From Xanthomonas floridensis (lineage in GTDB: Bacteria; Pseudomonadota; Gammaproteobacteria; Xanthomonadales; Xanthomonadaceae): a stretch of DNA of 64,000 nucleotides. The notes beneath the pieces are model-generated. The model saw nothing but the letters and a program-made list of their open reading frames with translations, was not told where the DNA came from and ran no database searches. The DNA lies in the NCBI RefSeq assembly GCF_001642575.1, contig NZ_LXNG01000024.1:1-64000 (forward strand), written 5' to 3'. The translations under genes were made by a program, and so were the position numbers. This document shows, one piece after another, positions 33,345-42,778 of the stretch; positions within the stretch are counted from its first letter, which is position 1; the number at the start of each line of letters is the position of its first letter.

Positions 33345-34123
33345 GTGGGCCAGGTCGTCAGCGCCTGTGCGCGGTAGCGTCGGCTGAGGCGGGCGCGCAG
33401 CAACAGCACCAGGTACGCGGCATTGGTGCGCAGATAGCGCCAGGCCAGCCGACGAGGTTCCAGCGCGAGCCGAAACAGCCACTCCATGCCACAGCGCTGC
33501 ATCAGCCGCGGCGCGCGCGGCAACATTCCCGACAGCACATCGAACGAACCGCCCACGCCCATCGCCACGGGCACGCCAAGCGTCTGCCAGTATTTCTCCA
33601 GCAGCAGTTCCTTCTTCGGCGAACTGATGCCGATGAACAGATAGCGTGCACCCGACTGGCGAATTGCCGCGATCACCGCGTCCTCCTCGGCGTCGCTGAA
33701 ATAGCCATCGCGCGTGCCGGCAATGTGCAGACCCGGCCAGTCCGTGCGCAGGCGTTCAGCCGCGGCCGCGACCACCGCCGGACGCGCGCCGAGCAGATAG
33801 ACCCCGGCACCGCTGCCGGCCGCCTGGGCGCACATGTCCTGCATCAGGTCGATGCCGGCCCTGCGCGGTGGCACGTCCACCCCGAACCAACGCAGGCCCA
33901 GGCTGATGCCGGCACCGTCGATGTGCACCACCTCGGCCTGTTCCAACGCCTGGCGCAGCGGCAGCTGGGCACGCGCATCGATCAGTTTGGCGACATTCAA
34001 GCCCTCCACCCGGATCGGCGCGCCGCCCTGGACGGCATGCTGCGCACGCAAGAGAATCTGCTCCGGTGGGAGGAGGTCCAACGGACATCCGAAAAAGGAC
34101 AAGCGAGCCGGCGATGTGGTCAA
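33341..34123 (-). CDS. WecG/TagA/CpsF-family glycosyltransferase (GT26)
   Basis: Encodes 260 aa. Characteristic segments are EGLNVAKLIDARAQLPLRQALEQAEVVHIDGAGISLGLRWFG, YLLGARPAVVAAAAERLR, GTRDGYFSD and YLFIGISSPKKELLLEKYW. Members move ManNAc (TagA) or ManNAcA (WecG) from UDP to lipid-linked GlcNAc. With wecB in the locus, ManNAc transfer is the best guess. Start is TTG 34123, forming a TTGA overlap with the upstream GT stop. No ATG fits the family start. Confidence 0.9.
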   Translation of the reverse strand: MTTSPARLSFFGCPLDLLPPEQILLRAQHAVQGGAPIRVEGLNVAKLIDARAQLPLRQALEQAEVVHIDGAGISLGLRWFGVDVPPRRAGIDLMQDMCAQAAGSGAGVYLLGARPAVVAAAAERLRTDWPGLHIAGTRDGYFSDAEEDAVIAAIRQSGARYLFIGISSPKKELLLEKYWQTLGVPVAMGVGGSFDVLSGMLPRAPRLMQRCGMEWLFRLALEPRRLAWRYLRTNAAYLVLLLRARLSRRYRAQALTTWPT

Positions 34124-35199
34124 GGTGCGGGTTCCTGTGCGACCTGAGCATCGTACAGTGCCAGCACCTGCGCTCGCAGGCCCTCCCAGGTGAAGTCCGC
34201 CTGGACGCGTGCGATGCGTTCCTGCCCGATCCGCTGCTGTCGCTGCACGCCGATGCACGCTGCCAGCGCGGCGCTGTCGCCGAGCCGGTGCAAGGCCTCC
34301 TGCAGACCGATCTGCGCAAGGATCGAGCGATTGCCGGGAATGTCGCTGGCAACTACCGGACATCCATGCAGCAGCATTTCGATCAGCACGGTCGGCATGC
34401 CCTCCACCGCCGATGGCAGCACGAAGACATCGGCCTGTGCCGCCATCGCCGCGACGTCGGCATCGTTGACGAAGCCATGGAAGTGCACGCGTGCAGCAAC
34501 CCCCAATGCCACGGCGCAGGCTTCCAGGCGTGCCCGATCCGGCCCACGTCCGACCACGTGCAGCACGGCCGCGTCCATGCCCGGCTGGGTGAGTGCTGCG
34601 ATTGCATCCTGCAGCCGCTTGACCGCGTCCAGGCGGCCGACCGACAGCAGCGCGGGCGTACCGCGCAATGCGTGTCGTGGCGTTGCCGGCAGGCATTGCT
34701 CGGCGGCGAGCACGGCATTGGGCAGCAACAGGGCGCGCCTGGGCGGCAACTGGCGACGCGAGAGATAGTCCAGCCAATACGCCGACAGCAGCACGGTGGG
34801 GTGTGCGCTTCGCAGCAGCAGCTTCTCGACCAGGCGGTCCCAGCACCACTTGCGCGCGCGCTTGCTCACTGCAAGATCGTCGTCGTAATAGCAATGCGGG
34901 GTGTAGATCAGACGCCTGCCGCGCAGCCGTGCCAGCGCCCCGGCGATCGCGGCGATCGGCGTGCGTGCACCGTGTACATGCACCACATCGGCCCAGCCGA
35001 CGTGGTGCCAGAGGTGCCATGCGCTCGCACGCACCACCGCGTAGCCGTGCGGCGAGATGCCGCCATCGGCCAGCGGTGCCAGGATCCGCAGCGTATGCCC
35101 GGCGTTGACCAGGGTCACCGCCAACCCATGGATATGCCGCGCCACGCCGCCGCCACCGCCGTGGGGCGCGAAATCCTTGTAGACGTGCAGGATGCGCAT
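34120..35199 (-). CDS. glycosyltransferase family 4
   Basis: Encodes 359 aa of GT-B fold. It begins MRILHVYKDFAPHGGGGGVARHIHGLA (Gly-rich acceptor loop). The donor half has LLSVGRLDAVKRLQDAIAAL and LPSAVEGMPTVLIEMLLHGCPVVASD. ATG 35199 is 3 nt from the stop of the Wzy-like gene upstream. Part of the minus-strand repeat-unit assembly series. Sugar specificity unknown. Confidence 0.88.
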   Translation of the reverse strand: MRILHVYKDFAPHGGGGGVARHIHGLAVTLVNAGHTLRILAPLADGGISPHGYAVVRASAWHLWHHVGWADVVHVHGARTPIAAIAGALARLRGRRLIYTPHCYYDDDLAVSKRARKWCWDRLVEKLLLRSAHPTVLLSAYWLDYLSRRQLPPRRALLLPNAVLAAEQCLPATPRHALRGTPALLSVGRLDAVKRLQDAIAALTQPGMDAAVLHVVGRGPDRARLEACAVALGVAARVHFHGFVNDADVAAMAAQADVFVLPSAVEGMPTVLIEMLLHGCPVVASDIPGNRSILAQIGLQEALHRLGDSAALAACIGVQRQQRIGQERIARVQADFTWEGLRAQVLALYDAQVAQEPAP

Positions 35200-35202
35200 C
35201 GC

Positions 35203-36534
35203 TCAGCCCGCGGCCATGCCGGCGGCGGGCATGGCGTGGCCCCTGCGCGTACGCTCGAGCGGTCGTCGCGAGGGCCGCAGGGATTGGCACTGGCGCAATG
35301 CGCCACCGAGCAGCAACCAGAATCCCCCGGCGCCGGACACGGTCATCGCGTTGTCGGAGGAGATCAGGGTCGTTGCCATACCGCACAACAGCCAGAACAT
35401 CGCCAACGCCAGGTGATCTTTGCGTTGGCGATAGGCACGCCACAGCGCGTGCAGGCTCCAGCCGATGAAGGCCAGGAACAGCAGGGCCGCCGGCAAGCCC
35501 ATCTGATACGCGATGGTAAAGATGGCGCCTTCGCCGCCGCCGAGATCGGTCAGCGCCTGGCGCGCGGCCACCGCCCCCTGGCGGCCCAGCCCGCCGCCCC
35601 ACAGCACGACCTGATGCAGATCGGCCAGATTGCGCAGCAGCGCGCGCCAGTGGCCGATGGTGGAGCCGTCGCGGAAGTTTACGGCAGTCACCACGATCCC
35701 GTAGGAGGCGATCGCCAGCATCAGCGCGATTGCGCCCACCAGCAGCAGCCGCGCCACGGGCGATCGCACCAGGCCGCGTGAGCTGACCAGGTAGCCCAGT
35801 ACCCCGACGATGCCGGCCAGCATGGCGCCACGCGTGCCCGACATCCACACGCCCACCAGTAACCCCAGGCATGCCAGCAGGGCGCGCCACGGCCAGCGCC
35901 GCTGCCACAGGCCCAGTGCCGTCAGTGCCGCGGTGAGCAGGAACTGGCCCTGGGCCAAGGGCGCTGCCACCAGTCCACCGGCGCGGCGCGCGTAATCCTC
36001 GCCGCCGAAGAAGTTCCATGGCAGCCCGGTCTCCGGGCTGGTGTCCTTGGGAAGCACGCCTTTCACCTCCGCCAGATAGTCCGGCAGCCGCACGGTCTGC
36101 ACCCAGAAATCGGTATGCGCCAGGTCCCACACGCCAAACAGCGCGCTGACGATGCCCAACCAGACCAGCGCGCGCGCCCCCCGCCTGACATCATCCGGAT
36201 GCGGCATGCACCAGTAGCCGGCAAGCACCAGCAGCATCGGCAGCAGCAAGGTTCCAAGCGAGCCGACGACGATGCCGGCGGGCAACCCATGGGCATATCC
36301 GACCGGCGCGTAAGCGAGCCCCATCAACCCGAACATCAGGATCATCGCCAGCAACGCACGCGGCATGCGGACCGTCACCAGCGCAATGCCGGCCAGCACG
36401 ATGAGCATGCCATCGCGCATCGGCCGTAACAGGGCCGCCGCCGGCAGCGCCCCGCCGTGGTAAAGCCATGCCACCACCAGATCGCCCAGATGGATCGCCA
36501 GCAGCACCGCCAGCAGCAGGTAGGCCCGCTTCAA
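35203..36534 (-). CDS. second O-antigen polymerase/ligase-like membrane protein
   Basis: Encodes 443 aa from TTG 36534, which overlaps the upstream stop as TTGA and has GGAAG six to seven nt before it. An ATG at 36561 would add nine residues but has no good ribosome site. There are about eleven helices and a loop (DYLAEVKGVLPKDTSPETGLPWNFFGGEDYARRAGG) before a conserved-looking GTRGAMLAG. The fold and position fit Wzy or WaaL, though the family signature is weaker than in the gene at 32076-33344. Two polymerase/ligase candidates in one locus may divide into polymerase and ligase. Confidence 0.75.
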   Translation of the reverse strand: MKRAYLLLAVLLAIHLGDLVVAWLYHGGALPAAALLRPMRDGMLIVLAGIALVTVRMPRALLAMILMFGLMGLAYAPVGYAHGLPAGIVVGSLGTLLLPMLLVLAGYWCMPHPDDVRRGARALVWLGIVSALFGVWDLAHTDFWVQTVRLPDYLAEVKGVLPKDTSPETGLPWNFFGGEDYARRAGGLVAAPLAQGQFLLTAALTALGLWQRRWPWRALLACLGLLVGVWMSGTRGAMLAGIVGVLGYLVSSRGLVRSPVARLLLVGAIALMLAIASYGIVVTAVNFRDGSTIGHWRALLRNLADLHQVVLWGGGLGRQGAVAARQALTDLGGGEGAIFTIAYQMGLPAALLFLAFIGWSLHALWRAYRQRKDHLALAMFWLLCGMATTLISSDNAMTVSGAGGFWLLLGGALRQCQSLRPSRRPLERTRRGHAMPAAGMAAG

Positions 36535-37787
36535 GGCGTTGCTTCCAGACGTTGCGGCCATCGCGCATCGGCAGCGAAGGTCTGTTGCAGCCAGTGCCGT
36601 TGCTGCACGGCAAATCGCATCCGCGTATCGGCATCGCTGCGCAGCGCATGGACCAGGGCGGACAGCGCGCCGGCATCGGCGACCTGGTGTGCGGGCCGCC
36701 CGACCGCCAACGCATCGTGGGACGCGGACGCGGGCCAGGCCATGCCGATCACGTAGTGACCGCGGCAAGCGGCTTGCAGCAGGGCTGTGGAACAGAATCC
36801 CACGACCAGGGCCGGACGCACGTTCGCCTCCAGGATCGCGTGCGGGGGAGGCTGGCAGCGCTGGTGCAGTGCCGGCTCTGCATACGGATGGCTGCCTCGC
36901 ACTTCCTCCGGGTGCAGCAGGATGCGCACGGCCATCCCCTCGGCTTCCAGTGCCAGCAGCGCCCGGGCCAAGGTCAACAGATGCGCGGCGAGGGTGGGGC
37001 CGTAGATCGGCGTGTGGGTCTGCGACATCAGGTACAGCGTGGTCGGTGCGGTCGCGGTATCGAGATCGGTCAGCGCCACGGCCGGCCCGTAGCCGATGGC
37101 GGTCGGTGCCACCCCGTGATTGCGGTAGACCTGCGCACTGCTGGGTCCCCACAGCAGATGGTGCCGGGCCCGAACCGGGAAGAACTCGTCGGTTGGCAGA
37201 CCATGCTGGATGCAGACGCTCCGCCAGCCGTCGCCGGCAGCCTGCAGTGCTGCCGCCGCATACATGTCGAAGTCGTTGTGCAACAGCAGCGTGGCTCCAG
37301 TGGGGGCTGCGCGCAGCGTCCGTTGCCAGGCGCCGTGCCATAGGCGCTGCCGGAACACGCAGGCGCGCACGATCCAGAGCGAGGCGGCCGCCGGCCCGGA
37401 CCCGGTGCGGCGCAATGCCAGGGCACGCAACGCCGCCCGCCAGCTGGCCCAGGCCGGCCGGGCGGGCAGTCGTCCCTCGACGCTGCCGCGCAGGCGCGGA
37501 TGGATCAGCACCGTGCATGCCGCACCCTGCCGCTGCAGATCTGCCAGGTACGGGGCCAGTGCGCCCCAGCCGTTGCTGCCCGGCAGGGTCGCCAGCGCCG
37601 TCCACGCCGACAGCACGGGCGGGCGTGGCGGCAGCCGCAGGCACAGCCATGCATCGCGCAGCACGGCCAGCGCAGCACGCAGCCCTGCGCCCCGGCGGCG
37701 GGCCAGGAAGTAGATCTCATGGCGTACCGCGGCCGCCTCCGCGCCGAACTGGGCGTGCACGGCCTGCTGGAAGTCAGCGAAGTCCAT
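36531..37787 (-). CDS. GT-B-like polysaccharide biosynthesis protein
   Basis: Encodes 418 aa, soluble. The central segment SVCIQHGLPTDEFFPVRARHHLLWGPSSAQVYRNHGV resembles the donor-binding part of capsule biosynthesis proteins and CDP-glycerol/epimerase-fold glycosyltransferases. RILLHPEE and VVGFCSTALLQAACRGHYVIGM follow and are typical of GT-B enzymes. I cannot assign the exact family. The ATG at 37787 overlaps the upstream methyltransferase gene by 14 nt. Cytosolic transferase in repeat-unit assembly is the likely role. Confidence 0.65.
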   Translation of the reverse strand: MDFADFQQAVHAQFGAEAAAVRHEIYFLARRRGAGLRAALAVLRDAWLCLRLPPRPPVLSAWTALATLPGSNGWGALAPYLADLQRQGAACTVLIHPRLRGSVEGRLPARPAWASWRAALRALALRRTGSGPAAASLWIVRACVFRQRLWHGAWQRTLRAAPTGATLLLHNDFDMYAAAALQAAGDGWRSVCIQHGLPTDEFFPVRARHHLLWGPSSAQVYRNHGVAPTAIGYGPAVALTDLDTATAPTTLYLMSQTHTPIYGPTLAAHLLTLARALLALEAEGMAVRILLHPEEVRGSHPYAEPALHQRCQPPPHAILEANVRPALVVGFCSTALLQAACRGHYVIGMAWPASASHDALAVGRPAHQVADAGALSALVHALRSDADTRMRFAVQQRHWLQQTFAADARWPQRLEATP

Positions 37788-38796
37788 CGTGTGCCTGGTC
37801 CTTGCGCAGCTGGCGGTAGCCACGCCAGCGCTGCAGCTCACCGAACAGGCCTCTGCCGAGAACCCGAATCAGGCCGTGCTTGAGTTGCCGCTGCAGCCGG
37901 TTCCTCCGGCTCCATCGGACCGTGTCCAGGCGTGCGTCGACCGCCGCGACCTCGGACGCATCGGCCAGCGTCAGCGGCGTGGCAGCGCGTGGTTGCGCAG
38001 GCTGTCGCAGGTGCAGCCAGATATTTTCGGCCAACACACCGCGATCGGAATATGGACCGCAGGAAACGACCTCCAGGCCTGCCGCGCTGACCAGCCGCCG
38101 CAGCAACGGCGCCGAAAAATAGCTCAGATGGGCCGGGTGGACATAGTTGCGCGAGCGCCATCCACTCATCAGGTCCGGGACCTCGATCCACGCCTGTCCC
38201 TCAGGCACGAGGATGCGCGCCAGCGACGACAGGAACGCGCGCGGGTCGATCAGGTGCTCGAGCACATGGAAGGCGACCACGGCCTCGAACTCCCCGTCGC
38301 CCAGCGTCTCCAGCGCAGGCAGGAAGGTCACCGCCGCGCCATCCAGCAGGACGTGGCGATGCGTCACATCCGGTTCGCAAGCCGACAGACGCAGGTCTGG
38401 TCGCACGGCGGCCGCGGCGCCAAGAAAGGCACCGAAACCCGAGCCCACTTCCAGCACCCTGGCCGCAGATGCAAGTGCGGGCGCGATCCGCCGGAGCCGG
38501 TTGTGCGCGATCCACCGGTCGCCGCGCCACGCAAAGAAGCGCCGTTGGCTACCCCACGGGATTTCGGCGGGAAACAGCTGCCGATAGTCGTGGGCATAGA
38601 AGTGCTGCAACGCCGCTTCGGTGAGGTCCGGAGCCAGATACACCGCCGCACATGCCCCGCAGCGGCGCAGCTCCTGGCCCGTCCCCACATAGACTTCCGC
38701 CCAGACCGTGCGTTGTGCCTGCGTGCTGCCGCAACAGCGGCAATGCCCGTGGTCGGGCGTCCACAGCGCCTGCGATGTGGGCGGCGCGCTACGCAT
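37774..38796 (-). CDS. class I SAM-dependent methyltransferase with N-terminal Cys-rich motif
   Basis: Encodes 340 aa. Four N-terminal Cys (CRCCGS … RRCGAC) suggest a zinc ribbon, as in the Methyltransf_13/23 type sugar methyltransferases. The SAM motif is VLEVGSGFGAFLGA, followed by FHVLEHLIDPRAFLSSLARILVPEGQAWIEVPD and HLSYFS. The N-terminal zinc site plus this core is typical of nucleotide-sugar C-methyltransferases and related enzymes. The ATG at 38796 overlaps the end of the asparagine synthetase gene by 8 nt. Confidence 0.85.
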   Translation of the reverse strand: MRSAPPTSQALWTPDHGHCRCCGSTQAQRTVWAEVYVGTGQELRRCGACAAVYLAPDLTEAALQHFYAHDYRQLFPAEIPWGSQRRFFAWRGDRWIAHNRLRRIAPALASAARVLEVGSGFGAFLGAAAAVRPDLRLSACEPDVTHRHVLLDGAAVTFLPALETLGDGEFEAVVAFHVLEHLIDPRAFLSSLARILVPEGQAWIEVPDLMSGWRSRNYVHPAHLSYFSAPLLRRLVSAAGLEVVSCGPYSDRGVLAENIWLHLRQPAQPRAATPLTLADASEVAAVDARLDTVRWSRRNRLQRQLKHGLIRVLGRGLFGELQRWRGYRQLRKDQAHDGLR

Positions 38797-40630
38797 AGAC
38801 GCTCCGATACCACAGTGCGACCGAGACGGCGAACCATAACGTGCTGTGGGACCTGCCGCTGGCAAGCTCCTTGCGAAGCCGCGCGACATCCAGCAGCGCG
38901 TTCACGCCCGCCGGCAACGTCGCCAGCGCCTGCTGCAGCGGCATGCGGTCGACCAGAAACTGTTCGGCATGTCCAAAGCCGGTGCTCTTGCGCTGTGTGG
39001 TCACGCTCGCCGGCAGGCGATCGGCAAACGCGTGCCGCAACATCGCCTTGCCATGGTAGTCGCCCATGCGCTGCTGCGCCGGCGTCGACAACGCGCGCTC
39101 GACAACGCGATAGTCCAGGAACGGCGCGCGCACCTCGACCCCGGCGGACATGCTGTTGCGGTCGGTCATGCGCAACACCATCGGTAGATTGGTCGATAGC
39201 ACGTCGCGACGCAGGCGCGCCTCGATATCGGCGCGGCGATCGACCTGCAACAGCTGCAGCCGCGCCGCCTGGTCGTGCCACAACGCCGAGGACATGCAGG
39301 CCACACTCGGCCGATGCCGGCGCAGCAGTGCGCCCAGCGGGCCGACCGGCAGATCCCATGCAAGGCGGTTGAGCAGCAGGCGCGGGTCCACCGCACCGGT
39401 GGACAGCAGCCGGATGGCGGTCGGTAGCCGGGCTTGGTGCAGCGCGCTGCGCGCGCTCAGGGCCAGATACAGGCGCACGTACCCACCGAACAGCTCATCG
39501 GCACCTTCGCCATTGAGCACCACCTTGTAACCGGCGGCGCGAATGGCGCGATACATGCGGAAACTTGCCAGTATCGACGGCGTACAGAATGGCTCTTCCT
39601 GTGCGGCCACCAGTGCCAGTAGCTCCTCCTCGTCCGGAATCGCGCGGACGCGATGAAGGAAGTGACGCTCGCTCTGCCCCAGCGTGCGCATCAGGCTTGC
39701 CGCGGCGTCGGTTTCATCGAAGCCGGCTTGTTCGGCATCGTCGTAGCCATAGGTGAAGGCGCCGGCGAAGCAGGTGCGTGGCAGCGCACCGGCCTGCACG
39801 CTAAGGGTGGTCAGGATGGAACTGTCCAAGCCGCCCGACAGCAGCGAGACGGTGGGTGCATCCGAGCGCAGACGCAGGCGGGTGGAATCTTCGAGCAACT
39901 CCATGGTGGCCTGCGCATCCAGTGGCGCCACCTCACCGGGCAGTGGCCACTGGTGGTACGGCGTGCGCCGGCTGTGACCAGTGGGCGACACCCGGTACAG
40001 CCAGCCTGGCGGGACGGCGCGGATGCCTGCGTAAAAGGTCTCGCCGGTGTGGTCGGACAGACCGGTGACCAGGAAGTCGAACACCGCCGCCGGATTGGGG
40101 GGCGGGTAACCTCCCAGGCTGGCGGCGATGGCGCGGATCTCGCTGGCCAGTACCAACTGCCGACCGTCATGGTGCAGGTACAACGGTTTGACGCCCAGCC
40201 GGTCGCGGCAATAGATCAGATCGCCGCTTGCCTGCTCCAGCAGCACCAGCGCCCACATGCCGTTGCAACGCGGGAACAGGTCCTCGCCCCACGCGCGCCA
40301 GCCATGCAGGATCACCTCGGTGTCGCTGTCGGTGCGGAACTGGTGACCCAACGCTTCCAGTTCGCGGCGCAACTCGAGGAAGTTGTAGATCTCGCCGTTG
40401 AAGACCACCGTGTTGCCGGTCTCGGTGCAGCGCATCGGCTGGGTGGCGGCGTCGGTCAGGTCCAGGATCGCCAAGCGCCGGTGGCCTAGTGCCGTCGGCA
40501 CCGGCTGTTCCAGGCACAGCAGACCCTGCGCGTCCGGACCGCGACGGGACAAGGCGTCCAGTGCGCGCTCGGCCAGCGCCTGCAACGGCGCCCCCGCCAC
40601 GAAGCTGCGCAGCGCGACTATGCCGCACAT
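38789..40630 (-). CDS. asnB: asparagine synthetase (glutamine-hydrolysing), polysaccharide-associated
   Basis: Encodes 613 aa, full length. The class II glutaminase nucleophile Cys2 is present (MCGIVAL), with NGEIYNF and the ATP-pyrophosphatase loop LSGGLDSSILT. A ribosome site GGAGGCCACC precedes ATG 40630. AsnB homologues inside O-antigen and capsule loci are thought to amidate uronic acids or related sugars with glutamine ammonia. This one keeps its glutaminase, unlike the cyclase at 49228-51153, so the two should not be confused. It sits in the polysaccharide operon between a flippase and a methyltransferase. Confidence 0.9.
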   Translation of the reverse strand: MCGIVALRSFVAGAPLQALAERALDALSRRGPDAQGLLCLEQPVPTALGHRRLAILDLTDAATQPMRCTETGNTVVFNGEIYNFLELRRELEALGHQFRTDSDTEVILHGWRAWGEDLFPRCNGMWALVLLEQASGDLIYCRDRLGVKPLYLHHDGRQLVLASEIRAIAASLGGYPPPNPAAVFDFLVTGLSDHTGETFYAGIRAVPPGWLYRVSPTGHSRRTPYHQWPLPGEVAPLDAQATMELLEDSTRLRLRSDAPTVSLLSGGLDSSILTTLSVQAGALPRTCFAGAFTYGYDDAEQAGFDETDAAASLMRTLGQSERHFLHRVRAIPDEEELLALVAAQEEPFCTPSILASFRMYRAIRAAGYKVVLNGEGADELFGGYVRLYLALSARSALHQARLPTAIRLLSTGAVDPRLLLNRLAWDLPVGPLGALLRRHRPSVACMSSALWHDQAARLQLLQVDRRADIEARLRRDVLSTNLPMVLRMTDRNSMSAGVEVRAPFLDYRVVERALSTPAQQRMGDYHGKAMLRHAFADRLPASVTTQRKSTGFGHAEQFLVDRMPLQQALATLPAGVNALLDVARLRKELASGRSHSTLWFAVSVALWYRSVYA

Positions 40631-40682
40631 GGTGGCCTCCGATTCCGGAGGCAGCACAGCGCAATCAAGGTGCAATCAGGCA

Positions 40683-42029
40683 TCACGCGCGTGCTGGCAA
40701 CGTGGTGTGCAGCAGGCTGCGGCGCTGCCATACCGTCCACGCCACCGGCACCAGCAGTAACGCCGCAAGTGTCATCGTGACCGGGCCGCCACCGAGCGTG
40801 ACCGCCAGCACCGCCGACAGCAGCGCCGCGTAGCCGCCGGCGTTCAAGCGTAACCCGCACAGGTGCAGGCTGGCCGCCGCAATGGCGAGCACGCTCAGGA
40901 ACCGCAGCCATAGTAGCCACTGCGGCGCGTGCGCCGCTGCCGCCGCGACCTGCAGGAGCGCGCTGCAGCACACGCCGCCCAACAACAACGGAACCAGCGT
41001 CGCTTCGCGATGGCGTCCGATCAACAGGGCCGCCAGCACGCTGCTGAGCAGCGTGGTCGCGCCCGCGGCCAGGACCGGGGTGACCCATGGCAGCCACGCG
41101 CGCTGCTCGGCACTGCCCCAGGCCGCTGCCGTCAGCAGCAGCGCCAACGCGCCCACGGCCGCGGCGACCAGCACCAGCGAGACCAGCGCGCTGGCCCACT
41201 GCTCGCCCGCCGGGCCGCGCGCGTCGGCCACCAGCAAGCGGTTGAACTGGTTGAACACCCCACTGGCGCCGTTGAGCAGATAGCTCAGGAATAAATACAC
41301 CGGCAGAAACGCCGGCGCGACCGACGCCAGCAGGAGCGGCGTCAACCGATCGTGCAAAGTGCCGGTGATGCTCAGCAACGACAGTTGCAGCGCGGGGCGC
41401 AGCATGCGCCGGCCGCCGCCACGGCGCGGCCGCAGCAACTGCAGCGGTGCGCCGAACACCGCAATGTTGACCAGGGCTTGCAGCAGATATCCCAGGCTGA
41501 CAGACAGCCCGGCGCCGAACCCGTCGTCCCAGCCTGGCAGCCGTTGCAACACCAGCCAGACGAGGACCGTCGCCGGCATCGCCACCTGCTGCACCATGAA
41601 TCCCGCCAGCCGCCGCCCCTGGGCAAGCAGCGGTGCCGAATAGCCCACCAGCCCGAGCATCGTCGCCGGAAGCGCCGCCAGCAGATAGCCAAACCCTTCG
41701 CCCTGGCCGCGGCTCTGCCACCAGGCGCCGGCGATCCACAGCAGATCCAGCACCACGGTGGCGAGCAGGCGATGCCACAGCGCCTGGCGCCAGCGCGCGT
41801 TCCAGCCCGGGGCGTCGGGGTCCTCGCGCAGGAACAGCGAGGCATAGCCCAGATCGGCCAGGAACAGCAGGGTGAGCAGGCCAAGATGCGCCAGTCCTAC
41901 CTCGCCATAACCCTGCAGCCCGAACCGGCGCAGCAATAGCCATTGGAACAGCAGCGCGCAGCTCTGGCCGAGCGCATACAGCACCGCGCCGGCAACGAAT
42001 CCCGCGCGCATGCGCTGCGCGGCGATCAT
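40683..42029 (-). CDS. polysaccharide flippase (Wzx-like)
   Basis: Encodes 448 aa with about twelve membrane helices and no soluble domain. The N-terminal YALGQSCALLFQWLLLRRFGLQGYGEVGLAHLGLL is typical of polysaccharide_synt/MOP-family flippases, which move undecaprenyl-PP-linked repeats across the inner membrane. The ATG at 42029 overlaps the TylF-like gene stop by 4 nt. A second flippase-like gene lies at 45428-46663. Confidence 0.85.
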   Translation of the reverse strand: MIAAQRMRAGFVAGAVLYALGQSCALLFQWLLLRRFGLQGYGEVGLAHLGLLTLLFLADLGYASLFLREDPDAPGWNARWRQALWHRLLATVVLDLLWIAGAWWQSRGQGEGFGYLLAALPATMLGLVGYSAPLLAQGRRLAGFMVQQVAMPATVLVWLVLQRLPGWDDGFGAGLSVSLGYLLQALVNIAVFGAPLQLLRPRRGGGRRMLRPALQLSLLSITGTLHDRLTPLLLASVAPAFLPVYLFLSYLLNGASGVFNQFNRLLVADARGPAGEQWASALVSLVLVAAAVGALALLLTAAAWGSAEQRAWLPWVTPVLAAGATTLLSSVLAALLIGRHREATLVPLLLGGVCCSALLQVAAAAAHAPQWLLWLRFLSVLAIAAASLHLCGLRLNAGGYAALLSAVLAVTLGGGPVTMTLAALLLVPVAWTVWQRRSLLHTTLPARA

Positions 42030-42778
42030 GACTGCGCGGCGGAGGCAGGCGTCGGTTCATGGCACAGGAAGGCACGCGAGGCGGCGCCATAGGCGAACCA
42101 GGGCTCAAATGCGATACCGAAATGGTCGGCGCACTGCTGCAGCGCCCGACGCTCGCCCTGTTGGCTGTCGGCGCGAAACAGATCGTAGTCGTCGCACAGC
42201 AGGACACTGCCTTGCACCAGACGCGGTGCGATCAAGGTCAGTGCATCGTTTGCCGAGCTGTAGAGATCGCAATCCACATGCACGATCGCTGCCTGTGTGT
42301 GGCCGATGGCTGCCGCAGAGTCGGCGAACAAGCTTTGTACCAGCTGCAGATCCGGCGCCCTCAGACCGACGGCAGCACAGCGCGCCTGGGCCTGGGCGCG
42401 GGAGGCGAGGAAGCTGCCGCCCGCCAGGCTGTCTTCGCCTTCCAGATTGTCCGGCATCCCGGCAAACGTATCGAAACCGTAGAACCGTGGACGCTGCGTC
42501 AGAAACGCCGACACGGTTCCCTGCCGACGGTAGGGCAATCGCGTACTGCGCTCGAGATGGCGTCGGTGATGGCGGTAGCACAGCCATGCGTGAGCGAGAC
42601 TATTGCCGCGATAGACGCCGAACTCGTAGTAGTCGCCCGTCAGCTGCGTGGCGTGTATGTAAGCCCATGCCCGAAATAGCGCGCCGAGCGCATCGTTACG
42701 GTGCAGGTTCGCTCCCACGCGCAATCGACGGTAGGCGAGCTTGAGGCGTTCAATGGTCGTCACAGACAAGCCGGACAC
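42026..42778 (-). CDS. TylF/MycF-family O-methyltransferase
   Basis: Encodes 250 aa. Family motifs are DYYEFGVYRGNSL (SAM site), FYGFDTFAGMPDN, and AIVHVDCDLYSSANDAL with metal-binding Asp residues, followed by VLLCDDYD. TylF and MycF are Mg-dependent sugar O-methyltransferases, so methylation of a polysaccharide sugar is plausible. Start is GTG 42778, with no ATG near the family start. A 335-nt gap lies upstream. Confidence 0.85.
   Translation of the reverse strand: MSGLSVTTIERLKLAYRRLRVGANLHRNDALGALFRAWAYIHATQLTGDYYEFGVYRGNSLAHAWLCYRHHRRHLERSTRLPYRRQGTVSAFLTQRPRFYGFDTFAGMPDNLEGEDSLAGGSFLASRAQAQARCAAVGLRAPDLQLVQSLFADSAAAIGHTQAAIVHVDCDLYSSANDALTLIAPRLVQGSVLLCDDYDLFRADSQQGERRALQQCADHFGIAFEPWFAYGAASRAFLCHEPTPASAAQS

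Noticed and set aside
26501-36534. Locus as the xanthan gum (gum) cluster
   Set aside because: Gene content and order differ: WecB, WecG/TagA, AsnB and TylF-like genes are present, while gumB/gumC-type exporter and pyruvyl/acetyl transferase genes are not seen.
38789-40630. AsnB of the polysaccharide locus as the lasso cyclase
   Set aside because: It retains Cys2 and the full glutaminase domain and is embedded among polysaccharide genes; the protein at 49228-51153 lacks Cys2 and lies next to the precursor and B2.
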